64,000 nt of DNA from Intestinimonas butyriciproducens (GCF_016901775.1 NZ_JACJKW010000009.1:44320-108319), one strand, 5' to 3'; shown: positions 44,433 to 53,153, numbered from the stretch's first letter. Notes: generated by a model from the letters alone, not told the origin. A program made the numbers and translations.

Positions 44433-46040
44433 TTACACCGCCGGGGCGTAGCTTAATGCTACGCCTTTTCTCGTTTCCAGCAGAATGTCCCTCTCGGGGA
44501 TTTTCCGGCGATCCGGCACCTCAAAGGCACCGATGCAGTTGTAGTGGATCGTCACCCGCTGATTGGTAACACCGTCCTCCTTGACCGCAGGATAGACCTC
44601 GATATACTCAATGAGTTCGGCAACCATGCGTTTGGTAATGGTGGTAGCGTCTGTGTAGCGGCGTACCGTTTCCAAGAAGGTGTCCACATCCATCCGCTTA
44701 TCTTCCAGCTTTTTCAGCTCCAACCGCAGCGCCTTGATCCGTCCGGCGTTCTCGCCCTGCTCCTGCTCATACCGTTTGGACATTTTGGCAAACCGGGCAT
44801 CGTCGATTTTGCCGGACACATTGTCCTCATAGAGCCGTTCAAAGAGCATATCCAGCTCCCTGTCCCGGGCCAGTAGCCCGTCCAGCTCCCGCTTCTTGCG
44901 TACCCGGTCATTTTCCGCTACCTTGGCGGAGCGGCCCACCATCGCCTTGATAAAGTCATTTTCATACTCATTGGCGAAACAGGCCAAGCGGTGTACCTCA
45001 TAGAGCACCACCTGCTCCAAGAAGTCCAGCCGGATATAGTGGGTAGACGAGCATTTGCGGAGCCCGGAATTGTGGTTTTGGCAGCTAAAGAATTTAATAT
45101 CGAGGTTGCCCTGGTTAAAATGGAAATTCAAATTGCCGCCGCACTCCGGGCATTTCAGATAGCCGGAAAAGATGCTGGGCTCTTGGGTAACGGTGGGGCG
45201 CTTGCGCCGTGTCCCGGCTTTTAACGCCTGCACCTTTTCCCAAGTTGGCCGGTCAATGATAGGCTCATGGACATTGAGAAAGATCGCCCGGTTTTCTTCC
45301 GGGTTCTCAATCCGGCGCTTCATCTTATAGGATTTGGAATAGCTTTTGAAGTTGATGACATCGCCGCAGTATTCCTGCGTGGTCAAAATCTTCTTAATTG
45401 TGGTGTGCCCCCATTTTGTGGGCTCAACGGTGCTTTTGGAGCCGCCTCTGCTTGTACCCCTGCTGCGCCAGTAGTAGGTCGGGTTGACGATCCCATCCGC
45501 GCCGAGGGCAGCGGCGGTTTCAGCCCGTCCGTACCCGTCCAGCGCCATGCGGTAGATACGGCGTACCACCTCGGCGGCCTCCGGGTCAATCACCCAAAAC
45601 CGGGGATCGTCCGGGTTCTTTATGTAGCCGTAGGGCGGCGGTGAAAGCGGAATCCCAGCGTTGCCTTTCATCTTATTGACGATCCGGCGCTTCTTGGAAA
45701 TATCCTTGGCGTAGTATTCATTCATTATGTTTTTGAATGGGGTGAAATCGTCCTCGCCTTCGTCGCTGTCCACGCCATCGGAAACGGCCACCAGCCGCAC
45801 ATCATGGAGCGGGAAAAACTCTTCGGTGAGCTTGCCCACCTCAATGTAGTTCCGGCCCAGCCGGGAGAGGTCTTTCACGAACACCGCCGAGATGTACCTG
45901 GCCTCGATTGCGGCGATCATCTTCTGAAAGCCGGGGCGCTTCATGGTAGTGCTGGTAATACCGTCATCCACGAAAAAAATAGTGTCCGTGTAGCCCTTGT
46001 CCTTGGCAGCCTTTTGGAGAATTTTCTTTTGAAGATGAAA
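44433..46040 (-). pseudogene. Large serine recombinase, 5'-truncated
   Basis: The open part encodes 512 residues from a GTG at 45971: the rest of the resolvase domain (MKRPGFQKMI, VKDLSRLGRNYIEVGKL), the Recombinase domain (GIPLSPPPYGYIKNPDD), a zinc ribbon (YLKCPECGGNLN) and a coiled coil. In-frame codons further upstream still read FHLQKKILQKAAKDKGYTD, family-like sequence, but there is no start codon and a stop comes soon. The first ~40 residues with the catalytic YxRxS motif are absent, so the protein should be inactive for DNA cleavage. The likely breakpoint is near 46040. Confidence 0.8.
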
Positions 46041-46113
46041 TTTGTCAAGGATATATTTTGTTTTGTTGAATGCTATGAGTCGCGTGAAAGATGAAACGAG
46101 ACTCTTTCATTGC

Positions 46114-46152
46114 AAAAAGCACTTAGAACATTCCGGTTCTAAGTGCTTTTTT
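46114..46152. terminator. Terminator of the CotH operon
   Basis: AAAAAGCACTTAGAAC stem and complement with T-runs on both sides; the cotH stop codon lies inside the stem. Confidence 0.88.
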
Positions 46153-47587
46153 CTGTTATATACCTCAACGCCGCATCCTGCCGTTCCTTTGATTCCTCCA
46201 AGTCCTTGAAATCTCCCAAATCGGTCAATTTAACTTCCGAAGCGTCAACTTTGGCATCCGGGTTTTCCTGCTGGCCCCGGATAGTGGCGGGGATTTCACC
46301 GTCCAGTTGCCCGCGTATACTCTCGGCCCGCAGCAGACAAACCTGTTCCAGCGTATCCACCGCCAGCCGGTGGTCTTCGTAGGAGCAAAAGGCGGTGGGA
46401 TCTTTTTGAACATAAGGGGCAATCAGCTTTTCCGTCTGCCGGAGGGTGATTGCAAATTGTCCGCTTTCAAAATATTCCGAAAGGAGTTTGTGAAAATAGG
46501 CGTGATAGCGGGCAAAGTACTCATCGTGCTTCATCAGGTTGTGGTAAAGCGGGCGGCTTAGCATAACCTCCCCTTCCGCCGGGGTGTTTATGGGATAGTT
46601 AATAAGAATGTTGGGATCTTTGATAGGGTCGGTCATTCCCAGAGCATAGGTGCCGAAGGCCAGGTTATAATCCCAGGGCAGGATGCTGAGGATCCCGTCC
46701 TCCTCATACAAAAAATAATTGTGCCCGGTATAGCCCAGATAGCTGTCCCAGTTCATCACAAAGACCTGCACGGTGAAATACCGCAGCACCTCGTCCACAT
46801 TGACGGCGATTTCCAGGTTTTCACCGGTGGACAGGGTTTTCAGCGCCTCGATCACCCGTTTCTGATCGGCTTCCGATCCCTTGAATTTGGCGTTTTCAAA
46901 GATACCGGGATAGCTGTCCGGGTTATCGTCGATATATCGCAGCGCCACATCGGCGTTTTCCGCGTTCAGGGAACGGTAATCCGGCTTGTACAGTTTCCCG
47001 TGATCATTCCCGAAATTCCGGCGGGCAAAGGCTTCCTCCGGCTCCTCTACCGCCAGGAACAAGCCCCAGTCCTCCCCGTTGACCGTCACCCAGACATAGC
47101 TGCAAAGGGGCGCAGGCACCCCCATGAACGCCATCATATCGTAGGCCATATAGGTTTTCAGATAGCTGTTATCCTGAAAGGAAGCGTCCAGAGAAAATTT
47201 GTCCAGCCCATAATAATTTCCGCCGTCCAGGAACTGGTCGAATTCCAGCTTGAGGCTGTAGCGGGAAAGCCCGTATTCCTCCGTCAGCCGCAGGGAATTG
47301 TTGCCCTTTGCCCGCAGCCCGATATTATGAAACGCTTCTCCGTCGATTTCGACGGTGCAGGCCACATATTCTTCTTGTTCGGCGTCCTCGATAAAAGCAC
47401 CCCAGTCCGCAATTTGAATATCAATGGTATGCACCTGGCTGTCGTCAAACAACCGGGTCACATATCCCGGATTTTCGCTGGCCTTAGGGATCCCCAGATG
47501 TTCGCCGAACATCAGAAGTATAGTGAGAAGGGCAGCCAAAACCGCCGCGCCGACACAGATCCGATCGATATACTTATGCTTCACCAT
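46139..47587 (-). CDS. CotH kinase family protein
   Basis: 482 residues. One N-terminal membrane anchor (ICVGAAVLAALLTILLMFG), then the CotH kinase fold: IGLRAKGNNSLR, KFSLDASFQDNSYLKTYMAY, VNGEDWGLFLAVEEPEEAF, and the active-site motif LPWDYNLAFG near residue 310. CotH proteins phosphorylate spore-coat or surface proteins in Bacillus; in non-sporulation settings they often travel with VTC and DUF4956 genes, as here. It is last of a six-gene minus-strand set and lies 4 bp after DUF4956. Expected to act outside the membrane. Confidence 0.9.
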   Translation of the reverse strand: MVKHKYIDRICVGAAVLAALLTILLMFGEHLGIPKASENPGYVTRLFDDSQVHTIDIQIADWGAFIEDAEQEEYVACTVEIDGEAFHNIGLRAKGNNSLRLTEEYGLSRYSLKLEFDQFLDGGNYYGLDKFSLDASFQDNSYLKTYMAYDMMAFMGVPAPLCSYVWVTVNGEDWGLFLAVEEPEEAFARRNFGNDHGKLYKPDYRSLNAENADVALRYIDDNPDSYPGIFENAKFKGSEADQKRVIEALKTLSTGENLEIAVNVDEVLRYFTVQVFVMNWDSYLGYTGHNYFLYEEDGILSILPWDYNLAFGTYALGMTDPIKDPNILINYPINTPAEGEVMLSRPLYHNLMKHDEYFARYHAYFHKLLSEYFESGQFAITLRQTEKLIAPYVQKDPTAFCSYEDHRLAVDTLEQVCLLRAESIRGQLDGEIPATIRGQQENPDAKVDASEVKLTDLGDFKDLEESKERQDAALRYITEKST

Positions 47588-47591
47588 CGCC

Positions 47592-48263
47592 TTATCCCAT
47601 ATAGTCGCCGTTGTAGGAGACCAGCACTACCCGGGACACACCGGGCATAGCCTCCAGCTCGTTGACAAAGGCGCTGTTGTCCTCTTTCAGGCGGACTTCG
47701 TAATTCAGTTCCACACAGCCGTTGTCCACGCTCTTGCTTTTGAGATTCAGCCGCCTGACCTGAGATTTGACAAAAATCCGCGCCTGTTCCTCAATCTCGC
47801 TGTTTTCGCAGTGCACCACCAAGATATACGGGAAATCCGCCGTTTTCTTTCGGGAAAAGGCAAAGAGAACCACCCCAATGAAGATACTGCCGAATACCGC
47901 CAGCGGAATCAGCCCGGCGGCCAGCACGATGCCTACCGCAATGGCCCAGAACAGGAAAGCGATATCCATGGGTTCCTTGATGGCGGTGCGGAACCGGACG
48001 ATGGACAGAGCGCCCACCATGCCCAGAGACAGCACGATGTTGCTCACCACCGTCATAATCAGCAGGGTGGTAATAAGCGACAGAGCAATCAGCGTCACGC
48101 CGAAGCTGGCCGAATACATTACGCCGCTGTAGCTCTTTTTATAGATGAAAAAGATAAACAATCCCAGCAGAAAGGCCAATACCATGGCAATCACCATGTC
48201 CAGTATGGAGATGCTGGCGATATTCTCCAGAAAGCTGGATTTGAAAATATCCTGAAAGGTCAT
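47592..48263 (-). CDS. DUF4956 membrane protein
   Basis: 223 residues with four membrane segments (ILDMVIAMVLAFLLGLFIFF onward) and the conserved GMVGALSIVRFRTAIKEPMD motif, then a cytosolic ferredoxin-like C-terminal domain. DUF4956 genes are typical partners of VTC-domain and CotH genes; a channel or scaffold role for a polymer-related complex is inferred only. GGAGGAAGG site. Confidence 0.92.
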   Translation of the reverse strand: MTFQDIFKSSFLENIASISILDMVIAMVLAFLLGLFIFFIYKKSYSGVMYSASFGVTLIALSLITTLLIMTVVSNIVLSLGMVGALSIVRFRTAIKEPMDIAFLFWAIAVGIVLAAGLIPLAVFGSIFIGVVLFAFSRKKTADFPYILVVHCENSEIEEQARIFVKSQVRRLNLKSKSVDNGCVELNYEVRLKEDNSAFVNELEAMPGVSRVVLVSYNGDYMG

Positions 48264-48287
48264 AAGGCCCTTCCTCCTCAGATGGTT

Positions 48288-48986
48288 TTAATCGAACCGC
48301 CGGCTCAGGGCGTATTTGGAGCAGGCCGCAGCCTGCCTTCCGGGTACCTGCACCGCCATGCGGACAAGCTCCGGCAAAAACGCATCGTATTTGACTTCCA
48401 GTACCGTGCAGTGCTCCATTGTGCGCATGTAGAAAATCTCCGGATTCAAAAAATCCACGCTGCCAAGGCCGGTGCAGATGTCTCGATCCAGGGTAATCCG
48501 CACATTGCCGGGCGCATAGAGAAAAGCCTCCCGGTCGTAACGGACGATGGCCTTCGGCGACAAACCTTTCCCTTTGATTTTGCTGTAAAGCTCGATGAAG
48601 AGCGGTTCATCCGAATCCAGCAGGAATTCGGAGCTGCCCGAAAGCAACTCCTTTACCTGTTCCTGCGTCATCTGGGCGCTGCGCTTGCCGCACAGGCCGT
48701 TTATTTTGTACTTCTTTTCCAGCCGGATGAAAGAGGTGTCCATCCCGTAATACCGCAGCCGGAATTTTTCCCTCCGGTTGACCCCGTCGATTTTCTCCCG
48801 CAGGGCGCTGTCATAGGGTGTGTCAAAGTACAGGCTGGTGACCCGGTATGTACCCCCCGGCCCGGCGTTTTTGTCGTGGGGAAACAGCTTTTTGAGCCTT
48901 TGGGAAAGCACCAGATCTTCCCGCAGGTTGATCCGGTGCTTCAGTTCATGCCGCAAGGGAATCTCGGTCTCCGGCTTAATCGTCAT
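48288..48986 (-). CDS. VTC-domain (polyphosphate polymerase-like) protein
   Basis: 232 residues. The opening LRHELKHRINLREDLVLSQRL, GTYRVTSLYFDTPYDSALREKI, FRLRYYGMD, RLEKKYKINGLCGKRS and the C-terminal CTVLEVKYDAFLP supply the Arg/Lys/Glu residues that line the VTC4 tunnel, which makes polyphosphate from ATP. The start at 48986 overlaps the lipoprotein gene by 11 bases; longer readings lie in the antisense-free repeat tail of that gene and are rejected. Actual polymerase activity is unproven. Confidence 0.9.
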   Translation of the reverse strand: MTIKPETEIPLRHELKHRINLREDLVLSQRLKKLFPHDKNAGPGGTYRVTSLYFDTPYDSALREKIDGVNRREKFRLRYYGMDTSFIRLEKKYKINGLCGKRSAQMTQEQVKELLSGSSEFLLDSDEPLFIELYSKIKGKGLSPKAIVRYDREAFLYAPGNVRITLDRDICTGLGSVDFLNPEIFYMRTMEHCTVLEVKYDAFLPELVRMAVQVPGRQAAACSKYALSRRFD

Positions 48987-50175
48987 AACCGGAATCCCCA
49001 TCGTCCCAATCATCGTCAGCTTCCCGGTCATAGTCGCTGCCGCCGTCGTCGTAATTGGTATCGCCGTAATTGGTATTGCCGTGATCATCATAGTTGGTAT
49101 CGTTGTAATCAGTGACACCGTCATTATTCGGGCCATAGTCCGTATCATTGTAATCGGTGACGCCGTCGTTGTTGGGACCGTAGTCGGTATCATTGTAGTC
49201 GGTCACGCCGTCGTTGTTGGGACCGTAGTCGGTATCATTGTAGTCGGTCACGCCGTCGTTGTTGGGACCGTAGTCTGTGTCGTTGTAGTCGGTGACACCA
49301 TCGTTATTGGGGCCGTAGTCGGTGTCGTTGTAGTCGGTCACGCCGTCGTTGTTGGGACCGTAGTCGGTATCATTGTAGTCGGTCACGCCGTCATTATTCG
49401 GGCCGTAGTCGGTATCGTTGTAATTGGTGGAACCGCTGCCGGTGGCCGGGGTTCCGCTTTGCGTGCCGGCAGTCTTATGTTCCGCCTTGACAACCTTGCC
49501 GGTAACCGCGTGGATGTCATACTCGTACTCGTTCCCGTTCGCCATGAACTCCAGCTCAAAAATCGGGGTTCCGTCATCGTGGTCGAATTCCTTATCGTCA
49601 AATACCGCGTCCGCTGCATTGACATTCGCCTGGGCAAGCGCAATTTCCTGCGCCTTTTCCAGCGTGATGTAGGGGGACGGCTTGCCGTCTTTGGCATAGG
49701 CGGGATCATAGTCATCGTCGTCAATGGTCACGATGCCGGAGGAAATCTCCAATCCCTTGACCGCTTCCTGCGTGCTGGCGCTCATATCCGCCAGAAAATC
49801 GTCGCTGGGAAGTACCGAGCCCGGCTCCAGCTGCAGGACGATGTTCTTTTTGTTGCCGTCAATGTCATCCACAAAGTAACCCGCCTCATTGATCTCAACA
49901 ATCAGATCCCGCAGGACGGCCTCGCAGTCTTTTCCGATATAATCCGGATAGGCCTCCACAATGCCCTTGCCATCATCATTCCGGCCGGTCAGGGCGGTGA
50001 CTTTGCCGTCCCTGTTGTATTCGATTTGGATTTCCGGATTGACGCTCAAGGTGAGGGTGCCGGTTTCCTTCAGTGCCGTTCCCTCCTGCGCCGGTGCCCC
50101 GCATCCGGTCAGAAGGACTGCCGAGGCGACAGCCAGGGAAGAGGCCGCTGCAAAAAGTTTTCTTCTCAGTTTCAT
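48976..50175 (-). CDS. Repeat lipoprotein with RsgI-like domain, PepSY-like domain and Asp-rich repeats
   Basis: 399 residues. A lipoprotein signal ends in LLTGC (Cys25). Residues 38-75 (LTLSVNPEIQIEYNRDGKVT) resemble the ectodomain of the neighbouring RsgI. Residues 165-235 look PepSY-like (TLEKAQEIALAQA, FELEFMANGNEYEYDIHA). Then seven near-identical 15-residue units DTDYGPNNDGVTDYN, and an acidic tail. The DxDxxxxxDGxxD spacing recalls calcium-binding repeats. A SigI-type promoter candidate lies at 50238-50265. Expected outside the membrane, possibly binding divalent ions or a polymer. Confidence 0.85.
   Translation of the reverse strand: MKLRRKLFAAASSLAVASAVLLTGCGAPAQEGTALKETGTLTLSVNPEIQIEYNRDGKVTALTGRNDDGKGIVEAYPDYIGKDCEAVLRDLIVEINEAGYFVDDIDGNKKNIVLQLEPGSVLPSDDFLADMSASTQEAVKGLEISSGIVTIDDDDYDPAYAKDGKPSPYITLEKAQEIALAQANVNAADAVFDDKEFDHDDGTPIFELEFMANGNEYEYDIHAVTGKVVKAEHKTAGTQSGTPATGSGSTNYNDTDYGPNNDGVTDYNDTDYGPNNDGVTDYNDTDYGPNNDGVTDYNDTDYGPNNDGVTDYNDTDYGPNNDGVTDYNDTDYGPNNDGVTDYNDTDYGPNNDGVTDYNDTNYDDHGNTNYGDTNYDDGGSDYDREADDDWDDGDSGYDD
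49108..49422 (-). repeat. Seven tandem 45-bp units coding Asp-rich repeats
   Basis: Seven consecutive in-frame 45-bp units. The DNA copies differ mostly at third codon positions while the peptide DTDYGPNNDGVTDYN stays constant, so selection acts on the protein. Copy number is likely to vary between strains. Confidence 0.92.
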
Positions 50176-50237
50176 ATTACTTGCTCCTTTCGGTTTCCGT
50201 TTGTTTTTGGCTTTTGTTCTGCCTTACACTCATAGAT

Positions 50238-50265
50238 TACGGAAACGGGTTTTGAAAACCAGGGT
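50238..50265 (-). promoter_or_regulatory. SigI-type promoter candidate of the repeat lipoprotein gene
   Basis: Minus strand ACCCTG (50260-50265) and CGTA (50238-50241), total span 28 bp, with GGTTTTCAAAA after the first box. It has the same span and a similar interior as the site upstream of sigI at 52093-52120. SigI promoters in Clostridium are known to carry an A(C)CCC-type -35 and a CGWA -10. Confidence 0.6.
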
Positions 50266-50290
50266 AAACCGGAAAATTTTTTTGAAAAAT

Positions 50291-51343
50291 TCAGTCATCA
50301 TCGTCCGGATCGTTGTCATCATCTGAATCATCATCCGAATCATCGTCGTCATAACCGCTGTCGCCGTCGTCGCCCAAATCATCATCGGTGTCGTTTCCCG
50401 GGTCGTAATCGGTATTCCCGTCCGTATAATCCGTGACCCCATCGCTGCCGGGACCATAGTCCGTATCCGCAGGCGGCGTACTGGTGGAAGGCGGTGTATA
50501 ACCCGTGTCGCCGTCATTTCCGGGGCCGTAGTCGGTATCCGTATACGCCGGCAAACTGCTGACCGGCGGCGTATAGTCGGTGACGCCGTCGTTATCCGGG
50601 CCGTAATCGGTATCATCATAATCGGTGGCGTTGGAAGAGGTCGGAGGCACAACCACGGGGTGAGACGGCTCAGACGAGGAAGGCGAGGTTAGCTCCGGCT
50701 GAGAAGTGCTCGGCCGAGAGGGAGTCGAAGATGAACTGTTTTCCGGGCTTTCCTGACCCTGTCCGTCTTGATGGTTCGTAATTTCTATTGTAATGGTAAT
50801 CCGCCCGTCCAAATGCTCCGTTACTTTGGTGCGCAGCTCCGTCCCATACTCCCGGAACAGGGCTTCGTCCGGGGAATCGATGGAGAAGGAAACCCGGCCG
50901 CCTTCCGACAGGAAGCCCATTTCAATGGCCCGGTCGATCAGCTCGTCGGCAACCGTTACCTTGTCTTTCCCCTTGCCGTCATAGCCCTCCAGCAACGTTT
51001 CCCCGTCTTCATTCGCCCCCGTCAGCCCTACAACCGTGCCCTGCCGGTTCAGATCCATCTGTACCTCCGGGTTGATGGTCAGATATATGGAGGAATAGGG
51101 CTGTAGATAATTCTGGTAATAGCCGATGCCAAAGAACAGAAGGAAACAGGCTGCAATCGCCGCGATGCCGCTGCTGATCCACCGGACGGCATGCCGCTGT
51201 CTTTCCGGCGTCTCTTTCATCAGCACCGGATCATACACCGTCTGCCCGGTTTCGTATCGCAGATTGGCCGCTTTCAAAAAGCGCCCCTCTTCATCCAGTA
51301 GAATTACATAGCTGGGGTGGCATTCCATAACCAGATAGCTCAT
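50291..51343 (-). CDS. rsgI: RsgI-like anti-sigma factor with Asp-rich ectodomain
   Basis: 350 residues. Residues 1-45 form an RsgI N-terminal domain (YLVMECHPSYVILLDEEGRFL) that would hold SigI in the cytosol. One membrane span (WISSGIAAIAACFLLFFGIGYY) near residue 60 follows. The ectodomain starts LTINPEVQMDLNRQGTVVGL, then a Ser/Pro linker and degenerate DTDYGP..DG.TDY repeats ending in a very acidic tail. The start overlaps the sigI stop by 4 bases (ATGA). In C. thermocellum RsgI ectodomains sense polysaccharides; here the repeats suggest a different signal, such as cations. Confidence 0.88.
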   Translation of the reverse strand: MSYLVMECHPSYVILLDEEGRFLKAANLRYETGQTVYDPVLMKETPERQRHAVRWISSGIAAIAACFLLFFGIGYYQNYLQPYSSIYLTINPEVQMDLNRQGTVVGLTGANEDGETLLEGYDGKGKDKVTVADELIDRAIEMGFLSEGGRVSFSIDSPDEALFREYGTELRTKVTEHLDGRITITIEITNHQDGQGQESPENSSSSTPSRPSTSQPELTSPSSSEPSHPVVVPPTSSNATDYDDTDYGPDNDGVTDYTPPVSSLPAYTDTDYGPGNDGDTGYTPPSTSTPPADTDYGPGSDGVTDYTDGNTDYDPGNDTDDDLGDDGDSGYDDDDSDDDSDDDNDPDDDD

Positions 51344-52065
51344 CGCGCTGCCACTCCTTTCATCACCTGTTTCAAATGCCCGCGAATGATTTCATACCCA
51401 TTGGTATAAATCAGAAGCAGGGCTACCATATACTTGCGGTGCCGCTCCAGCGTCTTGCGCTCCACACCGCTCCCCGTTGCCAGCTGCCCGATGGGCAGGC
51501 GTTTTGTCTTTAAAAGGTCCTCCAACAGCTCCGGGTTCCCCTTTGCGTATTCCAATGCTCTCCGGCAGGCGTCCAGCGTCCGCTGCTGTTTGGGGCAGTT
51601 GTCCGCCACATCGCTGAGGCTGACGCCGAATTCCTGCATCTGCCGCGTCAGCTCCTCAATCTCTGCGCGAGTCGCGTCCCGCAACGCTGTTTCTTCGTGG
51701 GGCTCCCTGTCGTCCGCCAGAGTCTCTCCCAGAGTTGCGTCTTCTTCTCCTATCGGCGCATCCAGCGATATGACGCGGCTGTGACGCTGTTCCCTGCGGC
51801 TGTAATCAACCAGGCGGCTTCGGATCAGCATGGCCGCATATTTCAGGAAGGAACCCCTGGTGCGGGAATACCCGCCGATTGCCTCGTGAAAGGCCATCAT
51901 GGCGATGCTCAGCTCATCGTCCTGCCCCTCTATGGGAGGACGCTTTAAGAACTTCGCCGTTTCCGCCTTGATAAAGGGCAGGTATGCGCGGATCAGGTCA
52001 TCCGCCGCCCGGATGTCTTCTTTGGCCGCATAGACCTGTTCTACGATTTTATGTGCATCGTTCAT
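51340..52065 (-). CDS. sigI: RNA polymerase sigma factor SigI
   Basis: 241 residues of the SigI (sigma-I) branch of the sigma-70 family. The sigma region 2 segment reads DELSIAMMAFHEAIGGYSRTRGSFLKYAAMLIRSRLVDYSRREQRH, the region that melts the -10; the C-terminal part carries the SigI-specific HTH (LPIGQLATGSGVERKTLERHRKYMVALLLIYTNG). AGGAGGGG site. Coupled to rsgI. A promoter of likely SigI type lies 28-55 bp upstream of the ATG, so positive autoregulation is plausible. Confidence 0.93.
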   Translation of the reverse strand: MNDAHKIVEQVYAAKEDIRAADDLIRAYLPFIKAETAKFLKRPPIEGQDDELSIAMMAFHEAIGGYSRTRGSFLKYAAMLIRSRLVDYSRREQRHSRVISLDAPIGEEDATLGETLADDREPHEETALRDATRAEIEELTRQMQEFGVSLSDVADNCPKQQRTLDACRRALEYAKGNPELLEDLLKTKRLPIGQLATGSGVERKTLERHRKYMVALLLIYTNGYEIIRGHLKQVMKGVAAR

Positions 52066-52092
52066 GCGGCAAATCCCCTCCTATATATAGAA

Positions 52093-52120
52093 TACGCCCC
52101 CATTTTGAAAAAACCGGGGT
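52093..52120 (-). promoter_or_regulatory. SigI-type promoter candidate of sigI-rsgI
   Basis: Minus strand ACCCCG (52115-52120) and CGTA (52093-52096), span 28 bp, with GGTTTTTTCAAAA after the first box. Matches the lipoprotein site at 50238-50265 in both boxes and spacing. The remainder of the 318-bp gap 52066-52383 shows no gene I can support. Confidence 0.6.
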
Positions 52121-52383
52121 CGAAACCAAAAACCTGTATGTATAAAATCCCATTATGTAATGATACCTCTATCAGTATTAAGACGCGACCATAAACGGAT
52201 TAAATCTGTGTAAAATCAATGTAAATCGAACAACGGAAGCAGGCGGCGCTTCCTCATTCCCGCACATTTTCGCTTTCATATTCCATAATTTTACGCAGGC
52301 TTAACCTACTCATGATAGATGCCAAACACGAATCAAGATATAATTATACTGAATTGTTGTACCTAATGGAGGAGGTGTTTTTT

Positions 52384-53106
52384 ATGGGGGCTTTCTTTGA
52401 CTGGCTGCTGTCAAATTTGAACTGGATCATTCCAGTGATCTTCATCCTGGCGTTTGCACTCCCGATTCTGTCCGTGATCCGCAGGCTGACGAAAGGGCAT
52501 GTCAGCAAAAATTCCTGCACCGTGCAGACAGTAGGATTTATCCGCTCCACCCAGCAGACCGGCATGTATGTCAACGAAAACCCGCAGCTGCTTTTTGAAC
52601 TGGATGCCCTGGCGGAGGACGGAACGGTGTTCCAGACCAGCGTGCGGAAAATCATTCCCATGACGGCGATGGCCGGTATGGTTCCCGGCAGGGCGATCCC
52701 CATCCGCTATAACCCGGACGACAGAATCCGGGCAGTGTGGGACGACCATCCGGACGAGTCGCTGGCGCAGGAACGCACCGCCCGTTACCAGTGCCGGAAG
52801 CACCCGGGCGATCTCTCCTATGAACAGCGGATGGAGCTGTTAAAAAACGGCGTGATGAAAAAAGCATTGCTGAAAAGCTTCCGGCTGACAGGGAAAGAAG
52901 AAGCCGGGGACTATGAAGCAGAGGCGGCCATCCAGCTTGCTGGCGAGGAGCAGGACGGCCACACATTTGAGCGAACGCTGTATGTACCCAATACGGCTTT
53001 GGAATACCTGATCCCCGGCCGGTATGTGGACGTGCGCGTCATCCCGGGCAGGGAAAATCTCTTTGTTTTTGTACTGGATACCTCCGTGGTGTCCGGCATC
53101 AGTTAG
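52384..53106 (+). CDS. Membrane-anchored protein of unknown function, paralogue A
   Basis: 240 residues. One N-terminal membrane span (WIIPVIFILAFALPILSVI), then a beta-rich part (TVQTVGFIRSTQQTGMYVNENPQ), a conserved linker ARYQCRKHPGDLSYEQRMELL and a second beta-rich part. It is clearly related to the next gene over its full length, sharing KKALLxSxRLTGKEEAGD. The two beta parts resemble each other loosely, as in DUF3592-like proteins. GGAGGAGG site. Not recognised beyond that. Confidence 0.8.
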   Translation: MGAFFDWLLSNLNWIIPVIFILAFALPILSVIRRLTKGHVSKNSCTVQTVGFIRSTQQTGMYVNENPQLLFELDALAEDGTVFQTSVRKIIPMTAMAGMVPGRAIPIRYNPDDRIRAVWDDHPDESLAQERTARYQCRKHPGDLSYEQRMELLKNGVMKKALLKSFRLTGKEEAGDYEAEAAIQLAGEEQDGHTFERTLYVPNTALEYLIPGRYVDVRVIPGRENLFVFVLDTSVVSGIS

Positions 53107-53153
53107 GAGGGATACGGCATCCGTTTGATACAGAGAAAGGGGTTGACCGTTTC

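Noticed and set aside
48987..49193. Thr/Ile/Met-rich N-terminal extension of the VTC gene
   Set aside because: It is an out-of-frame reading of the acidic tail of the lipoprotein gene; the VTC fold starts near 48986.
49108..49422. Regular 45-bp repeats, considered as a CRISPR array
   Set aside because: The units are contiguous without unique spacers and lie in frame inside a lipoprotein gene; no cas genes are present.
48820..50235. A plus-strand frame with VVGTVVGIIVVGHAV repeats that looks like a membrane repeat protein
   Set aside because: It is the reverse reading of the seven 45-bp Asp-rich repeats of the minus-strand lipoprotein gene.
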